From contig NZ_CP011868.1 in NCBI RefSeq assembly GCF_001294645.1, positions 1,364,001-1,428,000 on the forward strand: a stretch of 64,000 nt of DNA, given 5' to 3'. Below the pieces are notes generated by a model. The model saw nothing but the letters and a program-made list of their open reading frames with translations, had not been told where the DNA came from and did no database searches. Below, in pieces: positions 1 to 7,329 of this stretch. Each line of letters starts with the position of its first letter. Positions within the stretch are counted from its first letter, which is position 1. This DNA is from Pseudonocardia sp. HH130629-09. Its GTDB lineage: Bacteria > Actinomycetota > Actinomycetes > Mycobacteriales > Pseudonocardiaceae. The position numbers and the translations under genes are program-made.

Positions 1-2
1 GG

Positions 3-1055
3 ACCGGCTCGATCGGGGTCCGAGTAGCCGCGACTTTCGCCCTCGACCCACTGGTCGAGCCCCTCGAACGGAGGCTCTGTGCCGGGCCGGGGTCGTGGAC
101 GACGCTCTCCTTCGCCCCCTACGGCCAGCTCGTGCGGGAGTTGCTCGGGCCCGCGACGGCCGGGCGCCTCGTAGCGCTGATCCGTTGGGAGGACTGGTTC
201 CGTTACCGTACGGGCGGGGTCAGGCGCGCCGACCTGGATGCTGTACCGGAGGAGTTGCTCCGAGCGATTCGGCACCACCGAGTGAGCCGACTACTGATCG
301 TGGTCTGTCCCCCGTCCACGGACGCGCCGGACCCCACCGATCTGGCCGGGCTTGACGAGCGTATCGCTCGGACCGCCCCAATAGTCTCCGGGGTAGAGAT
401 CGCCTGGGCTCGCAACTGGGTGAGCCCAGGATGTGACGACGATGTCCGAGATCGGTTCTCGGATCGCATCGCACACGTCCCGTATACTGACGAGTTCTTC
501 GAAGTACTGGCCGACCGGATCGTGAGCTGGATCGACGGTAGGGCGCTCGCGGCCGGTTCAGCCGATGTCGTGACCACTTGCGGGTCGTTAGATGCAGCTG
601 TCGCAAACACGCCGACTCTCGCAAAGTGCTCCGTGCTGAAGCAGCCTCCGGGACGCATCTTCGAGCTCCTCGCTGACCGTGCCGGACCATTGCACAATGG
701 AGCGAGCCTCGGGTTGCTGGCCGTCGGCCTCGATCCACTAGCGAACGCCGACGCTGGTCTTGCGCCTGGCTCGCGGACCTGGGACGCGCTTGTCACTGAT
801 CTCTCTCGTTCCGTCCGCGCATACCGGGCGGAATGCGCGGCCCGGCTACTGCTCGTGCTGCCCGAACGTCCCGCAGAACTGACGCCGGCGGGCAATCTCG
901 CCCACCACGCATTCGCGTCGCTGCGGATGCTGATCGAGAACCTGCCCGGCGTCCTAGTGAGCGGAGCAGATCCCGCAATTCTGGCCGTTGCCCTGGCGGA
1001 CGTCGGAGAGATCGACGCGACACCGGACATCGAAATCCGAGGTGGAGTGGCCTGA
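3..1055 (+). CDS. FkbH-like protein, 5' partial, no HAD motif
   Basis: The frame is open from the left edge, so the true start lies outside the window; 350 residues are visible. The first residues (VRVAATFALDPL, then SFAPYGQLVREL) match the SGNH-like N-terminal domain of FkbH proteins. WEDWFRYR and the HVPYTDEFF segment are further family landmarks. FkbH enzymes normally carry a HAD domain that moves a glyceryl group from 1,3-bisphosphoglycerate to an ACP. After the PYTDEFF segment the expected DxDxT HAD motif is absent and the C-terminal ~150 residues are not recognisable. It lies 1 nt before the ACP gene. The family call is good; whether it is a catalyst, a scaffold or half of a pair is unknown. 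Confidence 0.75.
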   Translation, partial: TGSIGVRVAATFALDPLVEPLERRLCAGPGSWTTLSFAPYGQLVRELLGPATAGRLVALIRWEDWFRYRTGGVRRADLDAVPEELLRAIRHHRVSRLLIVVCPPSTDAPDPTDLAGLDERIARTAPIVSGVEIAWARNWVSPGCDDDVRDRFSDRIAHVPYTDEFFEVLADRIVSWIDGRALAAGSADVVTTCGSLDAAVANTPTLAKCSVLKQPPGRIFELLADRAGPLHNGASLGLLAVGLDPLANADAGLAPGSRTWDALVTDLSRSVRAYRAECAARLLLVLPERPAELTPAGNLAHHAFASLRMLIENLPGVLVSGADPAILAVALADVGEIDATPDIEIRGGVA

Positions 1056-1056
1056 C

Positions 1057-1284
1057 GTGGACATAGAGGAAGTTGTGAGTGACGTACTGGGCGTCGGTCG
1101 TTGGGAAGTCGTCGCCGAAACAGGCCTCGACCGGCTCGAGAACTGGGATAGCTCTCGACACATCCAAATCATCGTACGACTCCAGGAGGTGTTCCACGTG
1201 TCCTTCAGCGTCGCGGAGATGAAGCGCATGTCCTCGGTGCCGGCGATGTACACCGTCCTGCGAGAGAAGGGGGCCGTGGCCTGA
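1057..1284 (+). CDS. acyl carrier protein
   Basis: A 75-residue free-standing carrier protein starting at GTG 1057, one base after the previous stop, with a purine-rich GAGGTGGAG about 10 nt upstream. The phosphopantetheine site is in the NWDSSRHIQI segment, Ser32 being the likely attachment residue (D-S-x-x-H takes the place of the usual D-S-L). The C-terminal helix ending VLREKG is typical of small ACPs paired with FkbH-type glyceryl or hydroxyacyl systems. It should carry an acyl group as a thioester between the E1/E2 or FkbH-like proteins and a downstream synthase that is not in this window. Confidence 0.85.
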   Translation: MDIEEVVSDVLGVGRWEVVAETGLDRLENWDSSRHIQIIVRLQEVFHVSFSVAEMKRMSSVPAMYTVLREKGAVA

Positions 1285-1285
1285 T

Positions 1286-2212
1286 ATGACGACATCGCTG
1301 ACCGGAACACCGATCGCCGCGACCGTGCCTGACGAGGACCTCAAGCTCCTGCTGCTGATTCGGCACGTGGAGTACGCCCTGCTCGATCTCTTCGCAGAAG
1401 GCGCTGTAGGGGGCACCTTGCACACCTGCTTGGGGCAGGAATATGTCCCGGTCGCCCTGCGCCCGTTCCTCTCCGATGCGTTCGTGCTCAGCAACCACCG
1501 TGGTCACGGCCACTACCTGGCGCATTACGAAGATCCGGTCGGCCTTCTCGCCGAGGTCTTGGGTCGTCGGGGAGCGGTATGCGGCGGGCGCGGTGGAAGT
1601 CAGCACATCTACCGCGACCGATTCCTGTCCACTGGTGTGCAGGGCGAAAGCGTACCGGTGGGGTGCGGGATCGCGCTCGGCGCCAAGCGCCGCGGCTCCC
1701 CGCGTCTAGTCGTCATCTATATCGGGGACGGGACTTGGGGCGAGGGTTCGGTCTACGAAGCGCTGAACATGGCGGCTCTGTGGGGCCTGCCGGTCGTGCT
1801 GGTCGTGGAGAACAACGGGATCGCGCAGTCCACCCGGACCTCGACTCAGATGGCTGGCACGGTGTGCGGTCGGGCCGCCGGCTTCGGGATCGAGCACGTG
1901 ATGGTCGACGACGTGGACGTGCTCAGGATCCGCACGCGGCTCGAGGACCCGTTCCGAGATGTGGTTGACCGGCAACGGCCGCTAGTCGTCGAGTTCGCCA
2001 CCCGACGGCTCGGGCCCCACAGCAAGGGAGATGACGGACGGTCAGAGGTTGAGCTGGAGGCGTTACGGGCCGCCGACTGGGCCCCATACTACCGGCTCGC
2101 CCAGCCCGAGTGGTTCGACCACTGGGATGCCGAGCAGAAGCGGAAGGTCGCTGGGATCGTCGAAGACGTTCGTGCCCGCCCACGGGTTTCCGGGGAAGTC
2201 CTGCATGTCTAG
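1286..2212 (+). CDS. 2-oxoacid dehydrogenase-type E1 alpha subunit
   Basis: A 308-aa thiamine-diphosphate E1 alpha subunit of the pyruvate/acetoin dehydrogenase type. The ThDP/Mg signature runs from GDG at residues 147-149 to NN at 176-177. The HRGHGHY segment (about 71-77) and the GGRGGSQHIY segment are conserved active-site regions. ATG 1286 follows the ACP stop by one base. In primary metabolism these subunits decarboxylate pyruvate. Here, next to an ACP and FkbH-like genes, it more likely generates a C2 unit for the carrier protein, but the donor (2-oxoacid or ketose phosphate) cannot be read from sequence. Confidence 0.85.
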   Translation: MTTSLTGTPIAATVPDEDLKLLLLIRHVEYALLDLFAEGAVGGTLHTCLGQEYVPVALRPFLSDAFVLSNHRGHGHYLAHYEDPVGLLAEVLGRRGAVCGGRGGSQHIYRDRFLSTGVQGESVPVGCGIALGAKRRGSPRLVVIYIGDGTWGEGSVYEALNMAALWGLPVVLVVENNGIAQSTRTSTQMAGTVCGRAAGFGIEHVMVDDVDVLRIRTRLEDPFRDVVDRQRPLVVEFATRRLGPHSKGDDGRSEVELEALRAADWAPYYRLAQPEWFDHWDAEQKRKVAGIVEDVRARPRVSGEVLHV

Positions 2213-3227
2213 GACCACCCGCGTCGCCGAGGATCTAAATTACGCCCTGCACGAGCTGTTCGCCCGGCGGGACGACCTATACCTGCTTGGCGAGGACATC
2301 GCCGACCCATACGGCGGCGCGTTCAAGATCACCCGAGGGCTCAGCGATGTCTACCCGGACCAGGTGTTGCCGACTCCGATCAGCGAGAGCGGGTTCGTCG
2401 GGGTCGCCAGCGGGCTTGCCCTCGCCGGGGACGCTGCCGTCGTCGAGATCATGTTCGGTGACTTCGCGACCCTGTGCTTCGACCAGCTCGTCAACTTCGC
2501 CAGCAAGTCGGTGTCGATGTACGGGCGGACAATCCCAATGCGGCTGGTGGTGCGGTGTCTCGTCGGCGGGCATCGGGGCTACGGACCCACTCACAGTCAG
2601 AGCCTGCAGAAGCACTTCATCGGCATACCACATCTGTGGTTGCACGAGATGTCCCCGTTCCACGGCAACCTCGATGTGCTGACTCGGATCCTGGAACGGG
2701 GCGAGCCCTGTGTGTTCTTCGAGGATAAGTCGTTGTACCCGGCGGCGATGTGCACCAGCGGTGCGATCGACGAACTGTTCGCGGTCGAACCCCTCGATGG
2801 GGCCGGCGACTGGGCGCGGGTCGCACTTGCCGACGGCGCCCCCGAGGACTCCTACGACTGTCTGCTGATCGCCCCCGGAGGGGCAGCACTGCGGGCGGTG
2901 CGGGCGATGCGGGAACTGGTGCTCGAGGACGAGATCGACTGCCGGCTACTGGTGCCCTCGCAGCTCTATCCGGTCGAGGCGGCCGTAGTGGAGCGCGAGC
3001 ACATTGATGGGGTGCCGGTGGTGGTCGTGGAGGAGGGGACCGCAGGCGGTTCGTGGGGCACTGAAGTGGCCAGCCACCTGCATGACCGGCTGTGGGGTTG
3101 CCTGCCAGGTCCAGTGTGGTCGGTCTGCTCCCGGCCCAGCACGATTCCGGCGGACACAGGACTGGAGCGTGAGGTCCTCCTCGGAGAGGACAACATCCGC
3201 GACGCCGTTCGGAAGGCACTGAGATGA
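2205..3227 (+). CDS. 2-oxoacid dehydrogenase-type E1 beta subunit
   Basis: The 340-aa E1 beta partner. ATG 2205 overlaps the 3' end of E1 alpha by 8 nt, implying translational coupling and 1:1 stoichiometry. Family landmarks are LLGEDIADPYGGAF near residue 28, TPISESGFVGVASG near 57 and the HSQSLQKHF segment. The C-terminal half is a transketolase-C-like domain (LLIAPGG, then PSQLYPVE). The frame is open further upstream, but that part overlaps the well-conserved E1 alpha C-terminus, so the internal ATG is chosen. The stop overlaps the next start (ATGA at 3224), coupling it to E2. Confidence 0.87.
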   Translation: MSRTTRVAEDLNYALHELFARRDDLYLLGEDIADPYGGAFKITRGLSDVYPDQVLPTPISESGFVGVASGLALAGDAAVVEIMFGDFATLCFDQLVNFASKSVSMYGRTIPMRLVVRCLVGGHRGYGPTHSQSLQKHFIGIPHLWLHEMSPFHGNLDVLTRILERGEPCVFFEDKSLYPAAMCTSGAIDELFAVEPLDGAGDWARVALADGAPEDSYDCLLIAPGGAALRAVRAMRELVLEDEIDCRLLVPSQLYPVEAAVVEREHIDGVPVVVVEEGTAGGSWGTEVASHLHDRLWGCLPGPVWSVCSRPSTIPADTGLEREVLLGEDNIRDAVRKALR

Positions 3228-3239
3228 CCGACATCCTAA

Positions 3240-4933
3240 CCCTGGTGATTCACGGAGCTGCGGATTGACCGCGTGATCGGCTGGCGGCGGATCCGGTCCG
3301 GTTCGTTCGATGGGTGGGCATGGCGAAGGGGCCGGCCTGCGCGTTCTGCCGGGAGCTCCCGCCGCTCGTCGTGTCGGGCTTCGGAGATCAACCAGCAGGA
3401 ACAGGCAACGCGCACAGCCGCGCGAACGCGCGGGCGAGATCGACCGCCCAGGGCCAGGACCGTTGGATACGGACCCAGACTCGGCGTTGCCCGCGGGTGA
3501 TCCGCGCGGCGGTGTGCAACAACCGGTAGCGCAACGCCTTCGGCTCGACCTTCGCCAGGTCGCCGTCGAGAAGCAGGCGCTGGGTCCAGGTGATCAGGTC
3601 GACCGCGAGCATGACCACGGTCAACCACGCCGCGTTGACGGCGAAGGACCGGGACGGGAAGTGGTTGAGGCCGGTGTCCTTGCCGCAGCGGATCCGGTCC
3701 TCGACCCGGGCGTGGGCGCGGTGGCGGGCGTCGAGGAAGGCGAGCTGCCCGACGCGGGTGTCGGTGGCGAACGCGGTGTAGCGCCAGCCGTCACGCTCCT
3801 CGAACGCATCGAGCTGCGCGCCGGGATGCGGCCGTTCGCGACGGACGACAACGCGGGTCCCGGCCGGGTAGTCGACCAACGCGGAGGCGGGGAGCAAGCC
3901 GGTGATCTCGGCCAGCCCGGCGCCGTCACGGTGCCCGCCGTCAGCGTCGACCGCCTCGGCCCACACCGTCTTCGGGACCAGGCTGATCACGGTGCGTTCG
4001 CGGTCGGTGACGGCCCAGCCGACGGAGAACTCACAGCTCACCGCTGTGTCTTGTTGCGCTCGGATGTGGGCGAGGAAGGCTTTCGTGGCGCCCGCGGTGT
4101 CGGTGCGGACCAGGATCGGGTGCCCGTGACGGAACGCGTCAGGGATCTGGGCGAGCGCGTCGTCGAGCACGTTGATGTGATCCGCGGCGGTGTTCGCACC
4201 GGCGTTCCCGCGGCGCAAGCGGGCGGCGAGGAACTCGCCGGTGTTGTCGCAGAACGCCAGCATCGGGTGATACCCGAACGTCTTCTTGAACGTGGGCGTG
4301 GCCTGTTCCTTCTCGCTGTGGGCGATGACGATCGTGGCGTCGAGATCGATCACCAGCACGTCCCGGCCGTGCCGGCGCAGGTCGCGGCCGGCGACCCGAG
4401 CCGCGGGAAACGCGCGACCATCGACGTCGGCGTGCTGGGCCCAGACCACCTCCCGGGCCCGCGCCCGCCCCGCCGCGATCGAGGACAACCGGCGCTCGTC
4501 GAGCTTGTCGAGCAGTCGCCAGCAGGTCGAGTCCGATGCCACCGACCCGAACACCGCGCCCTGATCGGCCAGGACCGCGATCTCGCAGATCCTCGTGGCC
4601 CCGTCGGCGACCGCGACGGCCAGATCGACCAGCACCCGCCCCGGATCATGACGCGCCCGAGCTCGTCGCAGCGGTGCGAGCGCGGTCGAGAGTTCACTGG
4701 TCAACGTGGTCCGGTCGGCGACATCGGCCAGCAGACGCGACCCGACGTGCGACACCACCCCAGCGCCGTCGGCGGTCACGATGACCGGTGGGCGCGTGCT
4801 TGTAGTCTGCACTCGGAAAGTGCCTCCTCGACCATGGCGGACAGGGCTTCGACACCCGCTGTCTTACCTGGTCACGAGGCACTTTCTTCAGTTGGGGTCG
4901 GAGATCACCGGCACAGCCCGTGAAGAGTCCGGG
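3240..4933 (-). mobile_element. IS1380-family insertion sequence (in E2)
   Basis: A 1694-bp element bounded by imperfect 16-bp inverted repeats. The left end CCCTGGTGATTCACGG (3240-3255) pairs with the right end, whose reverse complement is CCCGGACTCTTCACGG (4918-4933); 11 of 16 positions match. It is flanked by CTAA direct repeats, 4 bp being usual for the family. A subterminal hairpin (arms near 4816-4826 and 4874-4885) lies upstream of the transposase. Both ends and the target duplication are intact, so it looks like a recent simple insertion. Confidence 0.88.
3388..4812 (-). CDS. IS1380-family transposase
   Basis: A 474-aa DDE transposase starting at GTG 4812. DLDATIVIAHS holds a candidate catalytic Asp, and the FKKTFGYHPMLAF and VRTDTAGATKAF segments are typical of IS1380 transposases. 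The C-terminal NHFPSRSFAVNAAW segment fits the last DDE block. Length and layout are normal and no frameshift is seen, so it should be functional. It runs against the interrupted E2 gene. It is only distantly similar to the second IS1380-type transposase at 19461-20933. Confidence 0.88.
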   Translation of the reverse strand: MQTTSTRPPVIVTADGAGVVSHVGSRLLADVADRTTLTSELSTALAPLRRARARHDPGRVLVDLAVAVADGATRICEIAVLADQGAVFGSVASDSTCWRLLDKLDERRLSSIAAGRARAREVVWAQHADVDGRAFPAARVAGRDLRRHGRDVLVIDLDATIVIAHSEKEQATPTFKKTFGYHPMLAFCDNTGEFLAARLRRGNAGANTAADHINVLDDALAQIPDAFRHGHPILVRTDTAGATKAFLAHIRAQQDTAVSCEFSVGWAVTDRERTVISLVPKTVWAEAVDADGGHRDGAGLAEITGLLPASALVDYPAGTRVVVRRERPHPGAQLDAFEERDGWRYTAFATDTRVGQLAFLDARHRAHARVEDRIRCGKDTGLNHFPSRSFAVNAAWLTVVMLAVDLITWTQRLLLDGDLAKVEPKALRYRLLHTAARITRGQRRVWVRIQRSWPWAVDLARAFARLCALPVPAG

Positions 4934-4936
4934 CTA

Positions 4937-6109
4937 ATGCCGAGGTTGACCAGCAACGACGACTCCTATGTGCTCGTCGAGTGGCTGGTATCCGACGGGC
5001 AGAAGGTCACTGAAGGTGAGGAGATCGCGCTCGTCGACACGTCAAAGGCCACAGTTGAGTTGGTTAGCCCCGCCGACGGGATCGTCCGCACCCTTGCGGT
5101 CTTGTCCGGTGCTCTCACCGTCGGTGATCGAGTCGGCGTGCTGTACGCCAGCACCGAGGAGTTCGACGAGAGCGGCAAAGGGCCAGCTCGCGCCCCCACC
5201 GCGGTTCCGGTGTCGGACGACGCCGGTCTCGCTGTTACTCGCGGTGCGCGGGAACTGGCCGCCGAGCACGGGCTCACCGACGACGATCTGCGTGGGCTGG
5301 GCGCCGGTCTGGTCCGCAGATCGGACGTGGAACGCCTGATAACCGCCGGTTCGAGTGGCCGGGTCACAACTGGACCACAGGTCGACACGGGGCCAGACGT
5401 CAGCACAGAGTCCGGAGACGACGCGGTGCGGTCTCTGTCTCGGTCCCAGCGAGCCGTGAGTGCGACGGTGCGCAAGTCGCATCGGACCATCCCGACCGGG
5501 TTCGTCCTGGTCAAGGTCGCCGTCGACGAGGCATTGCGGGTGGCGGCCGAGACCCGCCGCACGAACGACGTGCTGGTGGGGATACCGGAGCTACTAGTCA
5601 TGGCGCTGGGCTCGCTCCATGAGCGTTTCCCCTTCTGCTACGCGACGCCGATCGACGACGAGAACGTCGTCCTGCACCCTGCCGCGACTGTTGGGGTCAC
5701 GATCGACACCGGCCACGGCCTGCACATCGCCTCGGTCCCGGACGCGGACACCTCGTCCTGTGCCGAGATCGCCGACCGGCTCATGGAGCTGAGGCTGCGT
5801 TCGGTCAGCGGGACGTTCCAGGGCCGGGACCTCGGAGCGAGCACGATTCTTCTCTCTTTACACCACGACCGCGACGTCGTTCATGCGCAGCCGATCGTCC
5901 TTCCCGGCCACACGTGCGCGGTCACGCTGGCCGGTGTCCTGGACGAGGTCGTCCTGACCGAGGGGGTCTCGGCATCGCGGAAGGTAGTCCACCTCGGCCT
6001 AGCCTACGACCACCGCGTACTCAACGGCGCCGAGGGGACTCGGTTCCTCACCGCGCTCAAGGACACCCTGGAGAACCCCGAGGCACTGGTGACGGGGGTG
6101 CGCGTGTGA
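4937..6109 (+). CDS. E2 distal reading frame, possibly still translated
   Basis: After the IS, the E2 frame resumes at ATG 4937, which is Met6 of the restored protein, so an almost complete 390-aa E2 could still be made. GAAGAG inside the right IS end lies about 9 nt upstream as a weak ribosome site. Domains are lipoyl (DTSKATVEL), a GARELAAEHGLTDDDL segment like an E3/E1-binding domain, and a catalytic domain from about residue 170. The terminal motif reads DHRVLNG, so the usual HxxxDG Asp is Asn. The variant motif and the lack of an E3 gene nearby fit acyl transfer to an ACP rather than a standard dehydrogenase cycle; that is inference. Confidence 0.75.
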   Translation: MPRLTSNDDSYVLVEWLVSDGQKVTEGEEIALVDTSKATVELVSPADGIVRTLAVLSGALTVGDRVGVLYASTEEFDESGKGPARAPTAVPVSDDAGLAVTRGARELAAEHGLTDDDLRGLGAGLVRRSDVERLITAGSSGRVTTGPQVDTGPDVSTESGDDAVRSLSRSQRAVSATVRKSHRTIPTGFVLVKVAVDEALRVAAETRRTNDVLVGIPELLVMALGSLHERFPFCYATPIDDENVVLHPAATVGVTIDTGHGLHIASVPDADTSSCAEIADRLMELRLRSVSGTFQGRDLGASTILLSLHHDRDVVHAQPIVLPGHTCAVTLAGVLDEVVLTEGVSASRKVVHLGLAYDHRVLNGAEGTRFLTALKDTLENPEALVTGVRV

Positions 6110-7329
6110 GTGTCGAGGACAGGATCCACCCGGATGACTCCGTGGGTATCCGGCGCGCCTGGCGTGATCTTGGCGATCAGGAAGGGCCGGTGCTGAGGAT
6201 CTGTGTGCTGGCCGGTTTCACCGCTGCCCCGGTGGTCCCGTACCTCGGATGGTCGCTCGTCGGTGCCGGTCTGGCCCCGCTGATCGAGGTCGGGCCGTTC
6301 AACCAGGTCGTCCAGCAGTGCCTGCGTGAGGACTCGGAGGCCGCCCGGTTCCGCCCGGACGTGCTGGTGGTCGCCGTCCGTCCGGAGGACCGGGCCGCCG
6401 CCGGGGACGGCGACCCGGATGAGGAACCCGACCGGATCGCCGACGCGGCGCTGGCCGCTGCCGGTCGCTGGGGGTCCCTGCTGGTCTGGGTGCTGCCCCC
6501 GTTGCCGCTGCGGCGGCCCGGTGGGGTCGGCGACCCCGACGGTGTCATGTCGCGTGCGGTCGCCGCCCGGGAGCGGGTGCGTCGCCGGATGAACGCGGAC
6601 CCGCACGCTTGCACAGTCGACTTGGAGGACGCGGTCCGGACGGTGGGGACCCGGCGGTCGCACGACGACGCGCTGTATCGCTTCGCCCGCATCCCGTTCA
6701 CCGAGGACGTGTTTCTCCGGCTCGGCGAGGACCTCGGCCGGGTCGTTGCGGCCCGCCTCGGGCAGGGGTGCCACGGTGTTCTCCTCGACCTCGACCTCGA
6801 CCTCGACCTCGACCTCGACCGCCTCGCTGAGGCGCCCGAACTCGATGAGCTGGCCGCCCTGCTGCGAGCCGTTCCGGTGCACCGCCCTGTTGCCGCATTG
6901 CGGAACGGTTCGACGCCGTCCCGCGAACCCGTCTGGAGCGGTGCCGGACCGATACACGAGCTGGCCGGGGCGACGGCTTCATCATTGTCCGGGTTTTCCG
7001 AGCAGCTCGGCGTCACGGTCTCCACGGTCGTTCTCGTCACCACGCCGGGGGGCGTCGAGTGCGCCGCAGGGGCCGGGGTGCGGATCGTGACGTGGGACGG
7101 TGACCCGGGTCCGGCGGGAGTGGCGCTGCAGGCGTCCGGTGCCCTCGACACGGTCGTGCCCGTGACCACGGCGCTCCATCGGGAGGCGAGAGCCGACCCG
7201 GGCGACGACGTGCTGGGCCGGCCGGGGATCGAGGACTTCCTAGCAGGGCTAGGTGGGGACTGTTTCAAGATCGGTGTTTTCGGCCCGACACGCCGGGCTG
7301 AGGTCCGGCGAGATGGGCACGGACAGTGA
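6106..7329 (+). CDS. second FkbH-like protein, degenerate HAD, 3' end IS-derived
   Basis: Starts at GTG 6106, overlapping the E2 stop by 4 nt (GTGA). The ORF is 407 aa. LRICVLAGFTAAPVVPYLGW near residue 33, then VGPFNQVVQQ and DVLVVAVRPED, match the FkbH N-terminal domain. FARIPFTEDVFLRLG matches its end. Where FkbH proteins have the HAD motif (LDLDNT-like), this protein has a run of six Asp-Leu units and no following Thr or Trp-Gly. A late segment, GALDTVVPVTT, resembles the HAD tail. From about base 7255 the sequence is an IS256 end, so the last ~24 residues are IS-encoded and the native C-terminus is lost. Confidence 0.7.
   Translation: MSVEDRIHPDDSVGIRRAWRDLGDQEGPVLRICVLAGFTAAPVVPYLGWSLVGAGLAPLIEVGPFNQVVQQCLREDSEAARFRPDVLVVAVRPEDRAAAGDGDPDEEPDRIADAALAAAGRWGSLLVWVLPPLPLRRPGGVGDPDGVMSRAVAARERVRRRMNADPHACTVDLEDAVRTVGTRRSHDDALYRFARIPFTEDVFLRLGEDLGRVVAARLGQGCHGVLLDLDLDLDLDLDRLAEAPELDELAALLRAVPVHRPVAALRNGSTPSREPVWSGAGPIHELAGATASSLSGFSEQLGVTVSTVVLVTTPGGVECAAGAGVRIVTWDGDPGPAGVALQASGALDTVVPVTTALHREARADPGDDVLGRPGIEDFLAGLGGDCFKIGVFGPTRRAEVRRDGHGQ
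6784..6820 (+). repeat. GACCTC hexanucleotide microsatellite in coding sequence
   Basis: Five full in-frame GACCTC units plus a partial one encode alternating Leu-Asp. The tract lies exactly where the HAD motif I of FkbH proteins is expected. Each unit is 6 nt, so slippage would change the Asp-Leu count without a frameshift. Confidence 0.9.

Larger units (their letters stand above)
3224..6109 (+). pseudogene. lipoyl E2 acyltransferase gene split by IS1380
   Basis: The E2 gene starts at ATG 3224, in an ATGA overlap with E1 beta. After codons for M-T-D-I-L it is interrupted by an IS1380-family element at 3240-4933. The 4-bp target CTAA occurs at 3236-3239 and again at 4934-4937. Joining base 3239 to base 4938 gives exactly 396 codons in one frame, reading MTDILMPRLT into the lipoyl domain. 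The restored 395-aa protein has a lipoyl domain (Lys42 in DTSKA), a peripheral-subunit-binding-like segment and a CoA-acyltransferase domain. The insertion separates only five codons from the rest. Confidence 0.9.

Noticed and set aside
203..1030. Long minus-strand frame opposite the first FkbH-like gene
   Set aside because: It is a Ser/Arg-rich shadow of the real plus-strand gene with no domain or ribosome site, as expected in high-GC DNA.
3310..4923. 537-codon plus-strand frame across the IS1380 element
   Set aside because: It is the antisense of the transposase, low in hydrophobic structure and with no family features; only its 3' part touches the E2 frame.
3228..4937. Whether the interrupted E2 and FkbH genes form a tetronate cluster
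   Set aside because: Tetronate loci do combine FkbH, an ACP and an E2-type acyltransferase with a hydrolase-fold enzyme, but they lack E1 alpha/beta and have a KAS III. No KAS III is present here, so the label was not applied.
6784..6820. Possible CRISPR or minisatellite array
   Set aside because: The tract is a simple in-frame hexanucleotide repeat without spacers.
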